Source: Xanthomonas sp. GPE 39 (lineage in GTDB: Bacteria; Pseudomonadota; Gammaproteobacteria; Xanthomonadales; Xanthomonadaceae). From it: DNA of 64,000 bases. Shown piece after piece: positions 8,070 through 18,400 of this stretch (positions are counted from its first letter, which is position 1; the number at the start of each line of letters is the position of its first letter). Position numbers and translations under genes: made by a program. The stretch covers positions 1,675,727-1,739,726 of the forward strand of contig NZ_JZHZ01000007.1 of assembly GCF_000963005.1 (NCBI RefSeq). Reading direction: 5' to 3'. Below the pieces are notes generated by a model, which saw only the letters and a program-made list of their open reading frames with translations, did no database searches and was not told where the DNA came from.

Positions 8070-9062
8070 TCAGCTCCCCAGTCGGCTCAGTGCATCGGTC
8101 AATTCGTCAGCCAAGGGGGCATTCAACAAGTACGGTACCTTGCCGCCGTCCAGAGTGAACTCCAACGACGCCGCGTGCAGGAACAACCGTTTGAGTCCAA
8201 TCTGCTCGCGCAAGCGCTTGTTGACCTCAGAGTCACCATACTTGTCGTCACCGGCAACCGGGTGGCCGAGATGCTGTGCATGCACGCGGATCTGATGGGT
8301 TCGGCCGGTTTCGATCCGTACTTCGCAATAAGAATGCCCTCCGCGCCGTTCCAACGTGCGGAAATGACTCAACGAAGGCTTCCCAGCCGCATGCACCTGC
8401 ACATGACGTTCGCCGCCCTGGCGCAGACCGATATGCAGCGGCACTTCCACACTCATCGTCCCGTCTGGCAGGCGTCCGACCAACAAGGTCAGGTAACGCT
8501 TGCTGATGCCGCGCCCCTGCACCCGGTCATCTTCGCGCATCAACGCCTGTAATTCAGTCAACGCCGAGCGCTTCTTGGCCACGATCAGCAAACCCGAGGT
8601 GTCGCGATCAAGCCGGTGAACCAGCTCCAGCGTCTGATTCGGACGCAGGGCGCGCAGAGTCTCGATGGCACCGAAGCTGATCCCACTGCCGCCATGACTG
8701 GCTACCCCAGATGGCTTGTTCAGTGCCAGCAGACGTGGGTCTTCATAGACAATCGCGGCCTCCAGCCGTGCCATGAATGCCTCCGGCGGCGTCGTTTTTT
8801 CGCCCTCCTCGTGCAACCGCACTGGTGGAATGCGCACCTCATCGCCGACCTCCAGCTTACGCTCGGCCTTGGTACGGCCACCGTTGACACGCACCTGACC
8901 ACTGCGCATCAGCTTGTAGATCAGGCTACGCGGCGCGCCCTTGAGCTGGCCGAGCAAAAAATTGTCCACACGCTGCCCAGCCCGATCCTCGGGAACCTTG
9001 AGAATGCGCACCACGCTGGTCGCGCCGTCACGCGACTTTGGAGGAACCGGAGGGGAAGTCAT
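8070..9062 (-). CDS. rluC: 23S rRNA pseudouridine synthase RluC
   Basis: This 330-residue protein has an N-terminal S4 RNA-binding domain (about 30-90, GQRVDNFLLGQLKGAP and the following RVNGGR) and a RluA-family catalytic domain. The signature HRLDRDTSGLLIVAKK at about residue 145 contains the catalytic aspartate. A second family motif, GRTHQIRVH, is at about 250. RluC converts uridines 955, 2504 and 2580 (E. coli numbering) of 23S rRNA to pseudouridine. It is transcribed away from rne across a 395-base intergenic region, an arrangement also found in E. coli, which supports RluC over its paralogue RluD. Confidence 0.93.
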   Translation of the reverse strand: MTSPPVPPKSRDGATSVVRILKVPEDRAGQRVDNFLLGQLKGAPRSLIYKLMRSGQVRVNGGRTKAERKLEVGDEVRIPPVRLHEEGEKTTPPEAFMARLEAAIVYEDPRLLALNKPSGVASHGGSGISFGAIETLRALRPNQTLELVHRLDRDTSGLLIVAKKRSALTELQALMREDDRVQGRGISKRYLTLLVGRLPDGTMSVEVPLHIGLRQGGERHVQVHAAGKPSLSHFRTLERRGGHSYCEVRIETGRTHQIRVHAQHLGHPVAGDDKYGDSEVNKRLREQIGLKRLFLHAASLEFTLDGGKVPYLLNAPLADELTDALSRLGS

Positions 9063-9457
9063 TGAGCGGTTTATTCTGTTACACTCGGGCGGCGAGATAA
9101 GGGTTTGATTTCGTTGGAAGTTAGCTAAGGGCCAGAAGCCCGGCTTGCGACGATTCCGGCACAGTGCGCGACCACCGCCCTCGGGGCGGCCATGTTAGCG
9201 GCTCACCGGCCTACCCCGCCATCGCCGGATGCCTCAACATCCGCGCTGAACATGCCCCGTGCGGCGTCCCCAGCCTGGCTGGAGTTCGCCGCCGGCCCTG
9301 AACCACCAAGAAAAGAAGCGCTCCCGCGGCTCGCCGTGGTGTCGTAGCGCTGGAAGCTCAAGCCGCCCTCCCCGCGCCTGCGCGATGGGCGGCGAAGCGT
9401 GACCAGAAGCGAAACCCCATGGCGTTCCGCGCGGTAGCAGCGCGAGGAACGCAACAA
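9063..9457 (+). promoter_or_regulatory. long leader of rne with a GC hairpin
   Basis: The 395 bases between rluC and rne hold no credible gene. CCGCCC-TCG-GGGCGG (9175-9189) forms a short GC-rich hairpin. In E. coli the rne mRNA has a leader of several hundred bases whose hairpins are cut by RNase E itself, giving autoregulation. A leader of similar length here suggests the same kind of control, but no sequence match was tested. Promoters for both genes must lie here. Confidence 0.5.
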
Positions 9458-12400
9458 ATGAAACGTATGCTGATCAACGCCACGCAGGCGGAAGAACTGC
9501 GTGTGGCTATCGTGGACGGCCAGACCCTGTACGACATCGACATCGAGCAGCCGTCCAAGGAACAAAAGAAATCCAACATCTACAAGGGCCGTATCACCAG
9601 GCTCGAACCTTCACTGGAAGCCGCCTTCGTCGAGTACGGCGGCGAGCGTCACGGCTTTCTGCCACTGAAGGAAATCTCCCGCGATTACTTCCAGGCCGGC
9701 GTCGACCATCACAAGGCGACAATCCGCGAGCTTCTGCGCGAAGGCCAGGAAGTCGTGGTACAGGTGGACAAGGAAGAGCGAGGCAATAAGGGCGCAGCCC
9801 TGACCACGTTCATCTCGCTGGCCGGCCGCTACATGGTGCTGATGCCGAACTCGCCCAGTGCCGGCGGCGTCTCCCGACGTATCGAGGGCGAAGATCGCGC
9901 TGCACTGAAGGAAGCATTGGACAAGCTGACCATCCCCGATGACATGGGGGTGATTATCCGCACAGCCGGTGTTGGCCGCGATGCCGAGGAGTTGCAGTGG
10001 GATCTGGAATACCTGCTCCAGGTGTGGAAATCGATCGCCGAGGCCGCACTGGCCAAGCCAGCTCCCTTCCTGATCTACCAGGAATCACGGCTAATCATTC
10101 GTGCCCTGCGCGATTACCTGCGTGCCGATATCGGCGAGATCCTTGTCGATACCGTGGAAATGTATGGCGATGCCCAGGAGTTCATGCAGCAGGTGATGCC
10201 GCAAAGCCTGCGTAAGCTCAAGCACTACACCGATGACATCCCGCTGTTCAACCGCTTCCAGATCGAATCGCAGATCGAGGCCGCCTACGAGCGCAGTGTG
10301 CGCCTGCCTTCCGGCGGCTCCATTGTCGTCGACCAGACCGAGGCACTGACTGCGGTGGACGTCAACTCCTCGCGCGCAACCAAGGGCAGCGACATCGAAG
10401 ACACCGCGTTCCAGACCAACCTGGAGGCGGCCGAGGAGGTGGCGCGGCAACTGCGCCTGCGGGATCTGGGTGGCTTGGTGGTGATCGACTTCATCGACAT
10501 GGCCTCCAACAAGCACCAACGCGAGGTCGAGAATCGCCTGCAAAACGCGCTCAAGTACGACCGCGCACGCGTACAGATCGGCCGGATCTCGCGTTTTGGC
10601 CTGTTGGAGATGAGCCGCCAGCGGCTGCGTCCATCGCTAGGCGAATCCAGCCAGATCATTTGCCCGCGCTGCGACGGCCATGGCCGCATGCGCAGCGTCG
10701 AGTCGTTGTCGCTGTCGATCATTCGCGTCGCCGAAGAGCACGCGATGAAGGAAAACACCGGGCAAGTCCTGGTGCAGGCCCCGGTAGAGATCGCCAACTA
10801 TCTACTCAACGAAAAGCGTCGCGCGCTGAGCGAGATCGAAAAGCGCCACGACGCACCGATCGTCATCGTCGCCGACGAGCAATTACAAACCCCGCACTAC
10901 GAAGTGACTCGCCTGCGCGAGAACGAGCTGAGCGAGGAAAGCACCAAGCCCAGCTACCAGCGCGGCACCCCACGCAAGCTGCCGGTGCATGCCTTGACCA
11001 AGGCACAGCTCAACATTCCGCCCGCGCCCGCTGTAACCCATGTGCAGCACTCGCAGCCGGCCCCATTGCGCGAAGCGGCAGAGGAAACGGCCGCCGCACC
11101 TGCGCCGATGCCCTCATCCGCTGCGGTCACTGCCACGCCAGCGATCGGCATCGTCGGCTGGCTGAAGCGTATTTTCGGCGCCAGCGAGAGCCTGGCGCAG
11201 ACAGCGACGACATCGGAACCAGCGCAACGTCAACGTCCACAGGATGGAAACCGTAACCGCAACGAGCGTGGCGAGCGGCATGATCGCAATGCACGCCGCA
11301 ACGGCGGCCAGGGCGGCAACGCAGCACGTGGTAACGGCGGCGGCAACGCGCGCCGCGACGAGCGCCGGACCGGCAACAACGGCGCGGGACACAGCGGCGG
11401 CCAGCAGACTCCGTCGCCCAAGCCAGCACGCAGCGAGCAGACGTCGCAACAAGCCAAGCAGCAGCAAGCTCCGAAGCCGCAGAAACAGCAAACGCAGAAC
11501 CCACAACGCCAGCCCAAACCACAACAGGAAGCGCCCCAGGCTGCGCAGCAGAACGAAAAGCCAACGCGTCAGCCGCGTACCGAGGAAACCGCCAAGCAAG
11601 TTGCCCCCGCCCCCGTCGCGCCTGTCGCACTGGCACAGACTGCCGCCACCAGCGCCCCTGCTGTCGCGGTCGGTGCTGCACCGCAGCGCCAAGAGGCTCA
11701 AGCCGCAACCAGCCAGGCTCCACTCGTCGCTGCTAACCACACGAACGCCAATAGCGACGAGCACGAAATTGCCCTGGAAACCGAGCAGGCCGTGCCAGCG
11801 GGCGAGCACAACGATGGCGACGAGGTGAACGGCGAAGCTGGTGGACGCCGCCGGCGCGGACGCCGCGGTGGACGCCGCCGTCGACGCGGTAACGGTGAGA
11901 CAGGTGCTATCGGCGAGGGCGAGGTTGCTGGTCTAGACGATATCGATTTGAATGCTGCAGACAACGATGGTGAGACCACCCCGGCACCAAACCGGAGTCA
12001 GCCGGAATTCGACTTCGACGACGACGCAACCGCCAACAGCAGCAACGTCAAGCCGCAATCACCATTGAAAGCAACCTCTGCAGCGCAGGAAAAGCGCGAG
12101 CCGCAGCCGCAGCCGCGGCGCGAGCGGACGCCAGCCATCGACGCGCAGGCGGCCACACGCCCGAGCATCGCGGTGTCACCGGCTTTCGTGGACAGCGCGG
12201 CACCGCAGGCGGTTACCCTCACTCAGGCCACAGTGATCGCTCCCCCTGAAGCTCACGAAGCCAACGAAGTAAGAACACAGCCAACAACCTCAGCAGACAC
12301 TGCTGCCCACGCAGAGGCGTCTCGCGCGCACACCGACGCGGCAACGGCAACGCTCAACGTCGACAAGGCTGCGTCCGCCATGCGGATGGAAAGCGCAACA

Positions 12401-12814
12401 GAACAGACGTCTGCAATGGAGCGCCCTATCGCATCAGACGCTGCGCCGACTGCTCCAGTCACCACGATCGAGCAGCCACAAGCGGCCGCCACGCCGGCAC
12501 CGACTCCGGCACCGGCCGTCGTGGCTACGCCAGTGAGAAGCGAGGATCAGATCGGCATGGCCGCGCCGGCCAGCGCACCAACGCGTGAAACCGCAGCTAC
12601 TCCCTCGCGGCCTCACGATGAGCCCGCGCCTGCCAAGCCAACCTACGCCCCAGTGCAAACGACGCTGTTAGACGTCCTCAAGCCAAACACGCATGAAACC
12701 GCCACTGGCCACAGCGGCGGCACGACGTCGACGCCGGATACTGGCACCACGCCTGTCGTCGTCCAGCCTACCCGCAAGACAGAGGGCCAAGACAACGAAG
12801 ACAAGGAACAATAG
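9458..12814 (+). CDS. rne: ribonuclease E
   Basis: This is the 1118-residue endonuclease at the core of the RNA degradosome. The start is the ATG at 9458, giving the family's MKRMLINA opening with GAGGAA just upstream; the frame extends to 9419 without support. The catalytic half has the S1 domain (about 35-120), the DNase-like segment with [12 protein letters not shown] and VVIDFIDM (metal-binding acids at about 305 and 348), and the zinc-link CPRCDGHG at about 405. From about residue 520 on, the protein is low complexity: Gln/Pro/Ala-rich, with an arginine-rich RNA-binding block ([15 protein letters not shown], about 805-820). Such tails are disordered and bind RNA and partners. A terminator follows directly. 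Confidence 0.96.
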   Translation: MKRMLINATQAEELRVAIVDGQTLYDIDIEQPSKEQKKSNIYKGRITRLEPSLEAAFVEYGGERHGFLPLKEISRDYFQAGVDHHKATIRELLREGQEVVVQVDKEERGNKGAALTTFISLAGRYMVLMPNSPSAGGVSRRIEGEDRAALKEALDKLTIPDDMGVIIRTAGVGRDAEELQWDLEYLLQVWKSIAEAALAKPAPFLIYQESRLIIRALRDYLRADIGEILVDTVEMYGDAQEFMQQVMPQSLRKLKHYTDDIPLFNRFQIESQIEAAYERSVRLPSGGSIVVDQTEALTAVDVNSSRATKGSDIEDTAFQTNLEAAEEVARQLRLRDLGGLVVIDFIDMASNKHQREVENRLQNALKYDRARVQIGRISRFGLLEMSRQRLRPSLGESSQIICPRCDGHGRMRSVESLSLSIIRVAEEHAMKENTGQVLVQAPVEIANYLLNEKRRALSEIEKRHDAPIVIVADEQLQTPHYEVTRLRENELSEESTKPSYQRGTPRKLPVHALTKAQLNIPPAPAVTHVQHSQPAPLREAAEETAAAPAPMPSSAAVTATPAIGIVGWLKRIFGASESLAQTATTSEPAQRQRPQDGNRNRNERGERHDRNARRNGGQGGNAARGNGGGNARRDERRTGNNGAGHSGGQQTPSPKPARSEQTSQQAKQQQAPKPQKQQTQNPQRQPKPQQEAPQAAQQNEKPTRQPRTEETAKQVAPAPVAPVALAQTAATSAPAVAVGAAPQRQEAQAATSQAPLVAANHTNANSDEHEIALETEQAVPAGEHNDGDEVNGEAGGRRRRGRRGGRRRRRGNGETGAIGEGEVAGLDDIDLNAADNDGETTPAPNRSQPEFDFDDDATANSSNVKPQSPLKATSAAQEKREPQPQPRRERTPAIDAQAATRPSIAVSPAFVDSAAPQAVTLTQATVIAPPEAHEANEVRTQPTTSADTAAHAEASRAHTDAATATLNVDKAASAMRMESATEQTSAMERPIASDAAPTAPVTTIEQPQAAATPAPTPAPAVVATPVRSEDQIGMAAPASAPTRETAATPSRPHDEPAPAKPTYAPVQTTLLDVLKPNTHETATGHSGGTTSTPDTGTTPVVVQPTRKTEGQDNEDKEQ

Positions 12815-12846
12815 GATCGCAACTGATCCCATACGGATATCCCACC

Positions 12847-12877
12847 ACAAAAAAGCGGCCTTCTGGCCGCTTTTTTG
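12847..12877 (+). terminator. intrinsic terminator of rne
   Basis: GCGGCC-TTCT-GGCCGC (12855-12870) is a perfect stem with a tetraloop, preceded by six A's and followed by TTTTTT. It begins about 35 bases after the rne stop. The A-run would also give a T-tract on the other strand, so it may work both ways. Confidence 0.92.
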
Positions 12878-13091
12878 TTCTCGGCTCCCAGTGCGACACA
12901 GGCACATGTCAGCCTTGCTGACGCCGACACGGAACTGGCTTTGGTTCATCATCTCGCCAAGCCAACAGCACACCGAACTGCCGTCAATGCACCGAGCATC
13001 GTACACATGCCGCAAACGCAGACGCGGTCGGACGCTGATGCAGAACGGGGATGACTGCACCACGCTTACAACACTGTCATTCACGGAAGAT

Positions 13092-13130
13092 GACGAAAAA
13101 TAAAACGGATCCAGACCGCCTCGAATCCGT
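13092..13130 (-). terminator. probable terminator of gacA
   Basis: On the minus strand ACGGAT and ATCCGT pair (13125-13130 with 13105-13110), with some further pairing inside, followed by TTTTATTTTT. It starts about 17 bases after the gacA stop. Confidence 0.7.
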
Positions 13131-13146
13131 GTTGGAACGCACCCCA

Positions 13147-13794
13147 CTATAGCGGCTGCGTGGGATCCAATAATCCGTACTGCGCGGCCAAACGTGCCAA
13201 TGCGATATTATCTTGGATACCGACCTTTTCGAACAAGCGCGCCTTGTGCGTATTGACTGTTTTGGCACTGAGACTCAGGCGCTTGGCGATGTCTTCCTGA
13301 CGTAAGCCACGCGTCAAAAGCAGAGCAACTTCAAGCTCACGTGGAGACAGGGCATCGAACGGCGAACCACCACCTTCCAGGTTCGCCAGCGCCAGATTCT
13401 GCGCGATGTTCGCACCGAGGTAACGCTTTCCCATCGCGACATCGCGCACTGCACGCAGCAGTTCTTGTGCATCGCTGGCCTTACCAAGGTAACCGTATGC
13501 ACCGGCTTCCAACAGGCGCCTGGGCAATGGGCCATCCTCCAACACCGAGACAATAATGACCTTGGTGCCATAGTCACCCTTAACAATGCGCTCGGTGACT
13601 TCGAGTCCGCTGACGCCCGGCATATGCATATCACACAGTACGATGTCGGGCTTCAACTGACGGATTTGCGGGATTGCCGCCTCTCCGCTTTCTGCCTCAC
13701 CGACTATTTTCATATCTGTCTGATTCGAAAGAATCAGGCGCATTCCCGTCCGAACAAGAGTGTGATCATCGACCAGAAAAATCCTGATGGTCAT
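13147..13794 (-). CDS. gacA: GacA/UvrY-type response regulator
   Basis: This 215-residue protein has a receiver domain (about 1-120; IFLVDDHTLVRTG, phospho-acceptor Asp in DIVLCDMHMPGVSG) and a LuxR-type helix-turn-helix (LSPRELEVALLLTRGL to SAKTVNTHKARLFEKV). Close agreement with GacA/UvrY suggests it is the partner of the GacS sensor and activates small RNAs that sequester RsmA/CsrA. GacS is not in the window. The ATG at 13794 is preferred to one at 13809 because GGAG sits 9 bases before it, within the upstream codons. The gene is transcribed towards rne. The kilobase upstream is gene-poor and structured, as described separately. Confidence 0.9.
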   Translation of the reverse strand: MTIRIFLVDDHTLVRTGMRLILSNQTDMKIVGEAESGEAAIPQIRQLKPDIVLCDMHMPGVSGLEVTERIVKGDYGTKVIIVSVLEDGPLPRRLLEAGAYGYLGKASDAQELLRAVRDVAMGKRYLGANIAQNLALANLEGGGSPFDALSPRELEVALLLTRGLRQEDIAKRLSLSAKTVNTHKARLFEKVGIQDNIALARLAAQYGLLDPTQPL

Positions 13795-14067
13795 ACCATG
13801 TAGCTCCATCGCAGCAAATGCCGCGCTGGCAGACTATCCGGGTGAATTATTCAGATCAATACACATTTGTAGACAAAAAATAAAACGCGTAGCACAATTT
13901 TTCATGCACTGCGAAAAGACATCTTATTGTCACAACAAAGTACCTTGCCGAGCTTACTCAAGGCTAGGCCCGCAGGGTCGAGTGACCTGCCGGCTTGTTT
14001 TCCGGGGAAAACGCGACGGTCCCTGCGTTAGGTGAACCTAGTATGGCTGTCGTAAAGAAGAAACATT

Positions 14068-14211
14068 ATCAGGAGAACCCTGATCTCAAGTCAGAATTTT
14101 CGGATGCTATCCGACCGTGATTCCTGACACCATTCCGCTACGACAAGCGGTGTCGCCAAACGCACTTTTCAGACACGCGCACATGCACATTGGATAAGTG
14201 TCTGGCGACAC
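14068..14211 (+). other. cluster of overlapping inverted repeats, possible structured RNA
   Basis: Several stems lie within about 145 bases: ATCAGG/CCTGAT (14068-14084, loop AGAAC, with a GGA at the top of the stem), TCGGAT/ATCCGA (14100-14114), GACACC/GGTGTC (14126-14154), CAGACAC/GTGTCTG (14170-14204), and GTGTCGCC/GGCGACAC (14150-14211). The last three share GACAC/GTGTC arms and could not all form at once. This resembles alternative folding in a leader or small RNA, but no family was recognised. There is no T-run directly after it. Confidence 0.35.
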
Positions 14212-14229
14212 AGGCTGGAGCGTGACGTA

Positions 14230-14286
14230 ATGCCCCACTACGATCAGGTAGAGTTCGAAAGACGTGACCTGCAGAGCGGCTACTGA
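14230..14286 (+). CDS. possible 18-codon small ORF after the structured region
   Basis: ATG at 14230 is preceded by GGAG (14217-14220, spacing 9) and opens 18 codons ending in TGA (MPHYDQVEFERRDLQSGY). It lies 18 bases after the inverted-repeat cluster. It is far too short to judge by composition and could be chance; it is listed because of the plausible ribosome binding site and the structured sequence in front of it. Confidence 0.2.
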   Translation: MPHYDQVEFERRDLQSGY

Positions 14287-14750
14287 ATATCTATGAAAGT
14301 CCAGCCGGGACAGCATCTGGTTGGAACATCGATTTGCAGTAACGGCGATGTAGCTGCTCCCTACTACTGATTCAGCAGGACAAGATCCGCGCGAAGCTGT
14401 GGGTCAAAGTCATTGTCGAGCTTCCGCTTTGCCGTAGCGCATCCGTGCACACAAGCGCAGATACAAGATCGACAACACCCAGCAAGTCATCAACGAACGG
14501 GGCAGCGCAATGGGCGTCAACGCAATGTCCAGGCGCTGAGCCAAGGCATGCACTGCCGCGAGGGTCTACGGCCTTCAGCCCCAGGACCTCCGGGCCAATT
14601 GTTGTGCCTAGCGCTCCACACAGTGCTGGAAACGCTTGCCTCGTCCAGACTTCCCGGCACGCCTGACCATGCGCCCGGCGACCCGGGTTGCCGGCGAGGT
14701 TCTGGGGTGGCGCGATCAAAACCGCGTTGGCCTGCCAAGGGGCCGGAAAC
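14287..14750. other. gene-poor stretch between gacA and tRNA-Leu
   Basis: No reading frame here looks like a real protein on either strand. The longer open frames are rich in Cys, Arg and Pro with no domain motif. The sequence may be a decayed gene or insertion beside the tRNA, since tRNA genes are common integration sites, but I find no integrase, transposase motif or direct repeat of the tRNA end. Confidence 0.4.
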
Positions 14751-14751
14751 G

Positions 14752-14789
14752 ATAGCGGCCCGCCAGGATTACGCCAAGCGGGCCGCTAT
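14752..14789 (-). terminator. perfect 12-bp inverted repeat downstream of tRNA-Leu
   Basis: ATAGCGGCCCGC (14752-14763) pairs perfectly with GCGGGCCGCTAT (14778-14789) across a 14-base loop. On the minus strand it lies 22 bases after the tRNA 3' end, where a terminator is expected. Only a short T-rich stretch (CGTTTCC) follows, so termination may be weak. Confidence 0.6.
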
Positions 14790-14810
14790 GCTTTGTGCTG
14801 CAATGTTCGC

Positions 14811-14897
14811 TGGTGCCGAAGGTGGGACTCGAACCCACACGCTTTTAAGGGCGGCGGATTTTGAATCCGCTGCGTCTACCGATTCCGCCACTTCGGC
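14811..14897 (-). tRNA. tRNA-Leu (anticodon CAA)
   Basis: The minus strand from 14897 reads GCCGAAG (acceptor), a D-arm with GGTAGACGC, an anticodon stem GCGGA/TCCGC around TTCAAAA (anticodon CAA, reading UUG), a long variable arm typical of leucine tRNA, the T-arm with GTTCGAGTC, and CTTCGGC then A. The CCA end is encoded (14813-14811). The length is 87 bases. It reads alone, with no neighbouring tRNA. Confidence 0.96.
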
Positions 14898-15034
14898 GCG
14901 GCCGGCGAGTATAGCTGACTTGGCTTCCAGAACACCATAGGCACCAACTTCAATCTCGCAGCAGGGTGCAAGTCTACCCGCTAGGATTGACGCTGCCGCT
15001 ATACTCTCATTTCTGAAACTTTAACGAGCAAGCG

Positions 15035-15415
15035 ATGTCGGCATTGGGGGGCCTGCGTATCTTGGTGGTCGAGAACGACGAAATGAACGCGACGCTGCTG
15101 GAGCTACAGCTTGCCCAGGCCGGCGCTGATGTCGTGGGTATCGCCGCGTCGGTGAAGCAGGCCCTGGCCTTGATCGACAGCGAACGCCCAGATCGAGCGG
15201 TCCTCGATTTCCGCTTGGCAGCCGGGGAAACCAGTGAGCCAGTCGCCCGGGTGTTGAGCGAACGCGCCATCCCCTACGTGCTGGCCACCGGGGTGGCCGC
15301 GGCGTACCTTCCGACCAGTTTCGCCACTGGGGTGGTGCTGACCAAACCCTATCTGTCCGAGCAGCTCATCAAGGCATTGGGAGACGCTCACACCAAGATG
15401 ACCACTAGACCTTGA
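15035..15415 (+). CDS. single-domain response regulator (CheY-like receiver)
   Basis: This 126-residue protein is a receiver domain only: ILVVENDEMNATLLE carries the acidic pocket, RAVLDFRLAAGE the phospho-acceptor Asp (about residue 57), and VVLTKPY the conserved lysine. There is no output domain, so it should act as a phosphate relay or by protein contact. It ends 10 bases before the large hybrid kinase, the likely partner; the two are almost certainly co-transcribed. ATG at 15035 gives the full domain. Confidence 0.88.
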   Translation: MSALGGLRILVVENDEMNATLLELQLAQAGADVVGIAASVKQALALIDSERPDRAVLDFRLAAGETSEPVARVLSERAIPYVLATGVAAAYLPTSFATGVVLTKPYLSEQLIKALGDAHTKMTTRP

Positions 15416-15425
15416 GAATCCTTGA

Positions 15426-18400
15426 TTGCTAGCTTGTCATCGCGGCAAGCTCGATTCGAGGAACATCGCCATCAACGCACACGAACGTTCACCGCCTACT
15501 GTCAGGCTCCCTGCCGACAGCGTCACGGGGGAACTGTTGCGCGGAATCGACTGGTCCAACCACGCACTGGGCCACATGGAAGGGTGGCCGCAAAGCCTGC
15601 GGACCGCCCTGTCCATTTGCCTGACGTCGCGTTTCCCGATGGTGATCCGCTGGGGCGAGCGGATGAGCAGCCTATACAACGATGCCTACATCCCGCTTCT
15701 GGGACAACGTCATCCCGCTGCATTCGGATGCCCCGCTGAAGAGGCATGGCCGGACGTGTGGCCAGCAATGAAGGCGCAGGCCGAACAGGCCTTCGCTACC
15801 GGCCAATCCACTTGGAACGCACACATACCCTTGACATTGCTGCGCAATGGCCACAGCGAACAGGTGTATTTCACCTTTTCTCATAGCCCGCTCTACGACG
15901 ACCACGGCGATATCGGCGGTGTGCTGTGCGTTTGCATGGAAGACACCACGCACCTCACCCTGGAGCGCGAGCGCGATAGCCTGCTGAGGGCTCTGGACGT
16001 GCAACGCACCCAGATGGCCGATGCCTTCGAGCAATCCCCCGCCGCGCTGGCGATTTTACGCGGCCCCGACTACGTGATCGAAAGCGTCAACCCACGCTAT
16101 CAGGAACTGATCGGGCCACGCGAACTGGTCGGCCGGCCGCTGGCCGAGGCGATCCCGGAGGTTCACCAGCAAGGCTTGCTGGAATTGCTGGACGGCGTGC
16201 GTGCCAGCGGCATACCGTTCACCGGCAAGTCGATGACCTTCAACCTGTGCCGCACCGCACACGGGGCGATGTCGGAAACCAATGTGGACTGTGTCTATCA
16301 GCCCATCCGCGATGCCGATGGCAACGTCACCAGAGTGTTGGTGCACGGCATTGATCGTACCGAGCAGATTCGTGCTCAGGCGCACGACAGTTTCCTGCTG
16401 ATGCTCGAAGACACGCTGCAGAATTTGGATAACGCCGAGGCCATCTGCGAAACCGGCGCGGCGATGCTCGGCAAGCATCTGCGCGCGAACCGCTGCGCCT
16501 ACGCGATCGTCGACCCCGACGAAGACACCTTCGATATCCGCGCTGACTACGTCGACGGTGCCGCTCACCGCACCGGACGCGCGTGCCTGAGTGAGTTCGG
16601 TAGCGATCTGCTCGACTGCCTGCGCGAGAACCGCCCCTGGGTCGTGGCCGATACCCAAACCCACACTCCTGCGCTGCGCTTGGACGATCTCGACCAGCAG
16701 CGGCTGGAGCTGCGCGCGGTGTTGACCGCGCCGCTACACAAGGCAGGACGTCTGGTTGCGGTCATCAGCGTGCACCAAACGCATCCACGCGTGTGGACGT
16801 CGGCGGAAATCGAACTGGTGCGGCTGGTGGCGGCACGCTGCTGGGAATCGATCGAACGGGCGAGCGCACAAGCGGAACTGGCCAGCAGCGAAGCACGCCT
16901 GCGCGAGTTGGCCGATGCAATGCCGCAGATCGTATTCACCGCCATGCCCGACGGCCATGTCGACTACTTCAACAAACGCTGGTACGAGTACACCGGCCTG
17001 CCGGTCGGCGAAGCCGGTTACGAGAGTTGGCGCAAGATCCATACCGCAGAAGGTTTGGCGCGGGTAATGCAGGTGTGGCCGGAAGCCTTGCGTAGCGGCG
17101 AACCCTACGAAATCGAGTATCCGCTGCGCCGTCATGACGGTAACTATCGCTGGCACCTTGGGCGCGCCCTGGCGATCCGCGACGAGGCTGGCCAGATCGT
17201 GCGCTGGATCGGCACCAACACCGACATTCACGACCGCCGCATGGTCGAACAGCGCCTGCAGGAAAGCGAGTTGCGCTTCCGCAACCTATGCGACAACGCC
17301 CCGGTCATGATCTGGATGTCCAATGCCGATGGCGATTACGAGTACATCAGCCGCCAGTGGTACCTCTACACCGGCCAGAGCGAACAGGAAGCAATGGGGA
17401 CCGGCTGGCTGGAAAAGGTCCATGTCGACGACGTCGCCGCGACCGGACGCATGCTGGCACGCGCGTCAAACGACCGCCGTGCCTACACGGTCGAATACCG
17501 CTTGCGCCGCCACGACGGCGAGTACCGCTGGTGTGTGGATACCGCGAGCCCTCGTTTCAGTTCATCGGGCCAGTTCCTTGGCTTCATCGGCTCGTTGATG
17601 GACATCGCCGAACGCAAGCGCATCGAACACGCCACCGCCGCCGAGCGCTCGGCGCTGGAGATGATCACCACCGGAAAACCCTTGAACACGGTGTTGGAAG
17701 CAATCACGCGGGGTATCGAAGCGCAGAGCGATGTCGGCTTGCGCTGCACCATCATGCTCGTCGACGAACACCAGCAATGCTTGTTGGTGGGCGCGGCACC
17801 GAGCATGCCGGACGGATTCCGCAAGGCCATTCATCGCCTACCGATCGATGCCAACACAGGCTCCTGCGGACGCGCGGCGCACTTGCGCCGGCAGGTCCTG
17901 TGCAGCGATGTCCGCCTGGATTCGCACTGGCAAAAGTATCTGACCGTGGCCGTCGAAGCCGACATCATCGCTTGCTGCTCCACCCCGATCATCGCCAGCG
18001 ATGGCGATGTGTTGGGCGTGGTCGCGCTGTATTTCCCATTCGTGCACTACCCCAATGCAAACGAACAAGAACTGGCCCGCTCGGCCTCGCGCCTAGCCGG
18101 CATTATCATCGAACGTCGTAAAACCGACCTGCGCCTGCAGCAACTGCTCGACGCCGAGCAGAATGCGCGCAGCGAAGCCGAACGCGCCAGCCGCATGAAA
18201 GACGAATTCCTAGCCACATTGAGTCACGAACTGCGTACCCCACTCAATGCGATCCTGGGCTGGGCGCGACTCATGCAGGAGACGGCGGTGCGCGAAAAAG
18301 ATCTCAGCAAGGGCTTGCAAGTGATCGAGCGCAGCGCCCATACCCAGGCGCAGATCATCGACGACTTGCTGGACATGAGCGCGATTCTTTCCGGCAAGGT

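Noticed and set aside
14287-14897. Integrative element at tRNA-Leu
   Set aside because: No integrase, transposase or direct repeat of the tRNA 3' end was found in the adjoining sequence.
14413-14940. Plus-strand frame running across the tRNA-Leu gene
   Set aside because: It overlaps the whole tRNA and has no protein family features.
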